From positions 1 through 5,959 of the forward strand of contig CAKPYT010000037.1 of assembly GCA_934203075.1 (NCBI GenBank): a DNA stretch of 5,959 nt. Reading direction: 5' to 3'. Below, piece by piece: positions 5,925 through 5,959 of the stretch. The notes under the pieces are model-generated. The model saw only the letters and a program-made list of their open reading frames with translations. It ran no database searches and had not been told where the DNA came from. The stretch comes from an uncultured Clostridia bacterium (GTDB lineage Bacteria > Bacillota > Clostridia > Christensenellales > CAG-314). Made by a program: the position numbers and the translations under genes. Numbering within the stretch: position 1 is the first letter of the stretch; every line of letters begins with the position of its first letter.

Positions 5925-5958
5925 AACGACGACGCGATTTGATTCGCGTCGTCGTTTT
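5925..5958 (+). terminator. Intrinsic terminator of the yhaO-yhaN operon
   Basis: A perfect 13-bp inverted repeat (5925-5937 and 5944-5956, with repeated CGACGACGCG units) encloses a six-base TTTGAT loop. T residues (5955-5958) run toward the window edge, which cuts off the rest. The very stable GC-rich stem and its position after the operon support a terminator. Because its outer arm begins with A residues, it could also work in the other direction for a gene beyond the window. Confidence 0.75.
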
Positions 5959-5959
5959 G

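Noticed and set aside
5351..5926. Plus-strand open frame of 191 codons overlapping the end of the ATPase
   Set aside because: It is a shadow frame. The overlapping frame carries the ABC signature, Walker B and switch histidine, while this one has only Arg/Gly/Ser-rich sequence.
5913..5942. Ten-codon reading frame starting at an ATG after an AGGGAAAG stretch
   Set aside because: It ends inside the terminator stem and is too short to support as a gene.

Overview
The window looks like a chromosomal segment of a Gram-positive, probably clostridial (Bacillota), bacterium. The reasons are the encoded CCA end on the tRNA, strong GGAGG-type ribosome-binding sites, a YhaO/YhaN-type nuclease/ATPase pair, and recombinases of the kinds common on clostridial mobile elements. 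The taxon is inferred from these features and from general sequence character, not from a search.

Left part (1-1714): remains of mobile DNA. Positions 1-441 hold the C-terminal catalytic half of a tyrosine recombinase, running in from outside the window. It is followed at once by a visibly AT-rich large serine recombinase (about 475-1714) that is a pseudogene. It lacks its N-terminal catalytic region, carries a one-base deletion at about 1003 inside its zinc-ribbon motif, and reads without a stop into the tRNA gene. The block ends exactly at the CCA end of a minus-strand tRNA-Ser(UGA) gene (1715-1803). This is the layout expected of an integration scar at a tRNA 3' end.

Middle part (1715-2178): the tRNA-Ser gene reads leftwards from a near-consensus promoter at 1862-1890. 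Its best terminator-like hairpin lies inside the recombinase remnant. The spacer 1804-2178 has no convincing gene. It carries a perfect GC-rich hairpin in the tRNA leader, an imperfect palindromic or terminator-like element around 1960-2022, and a rightward promoter at 2134-2162.

Right part (2179-5750): a two-gene operon. The first gene encodes an Mre11/SbcD-type (YhaO-like) metallophosphoesterase with a complete set of metal ligands. The second overlaps it by one base (TAATG) and encodes an SbcC/Rad50-type (YhaN-like) coiled-coil ATPase. Where Rad50 has a zinc hook, this ATPase has a predicted transmembrane hairpin, so the complex may be anchored in the membrane by the tip of its coiled coil. 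The pair probably acts on DNA ends or DNA structures, the nuclease cutting and the ATPase gating it.

The window ends with a structured non-coding stretch (5751-5924) and a strong 13-bp hairpin terminator (5925-5958). I saw no CRISPR array, rRNA or intact insertion sequence. The most unusual part is the membrane-hairpin SbcC-like ATPase with a non-canonical P-loop. It belongs to a recognisable family and is not clearly a new system.
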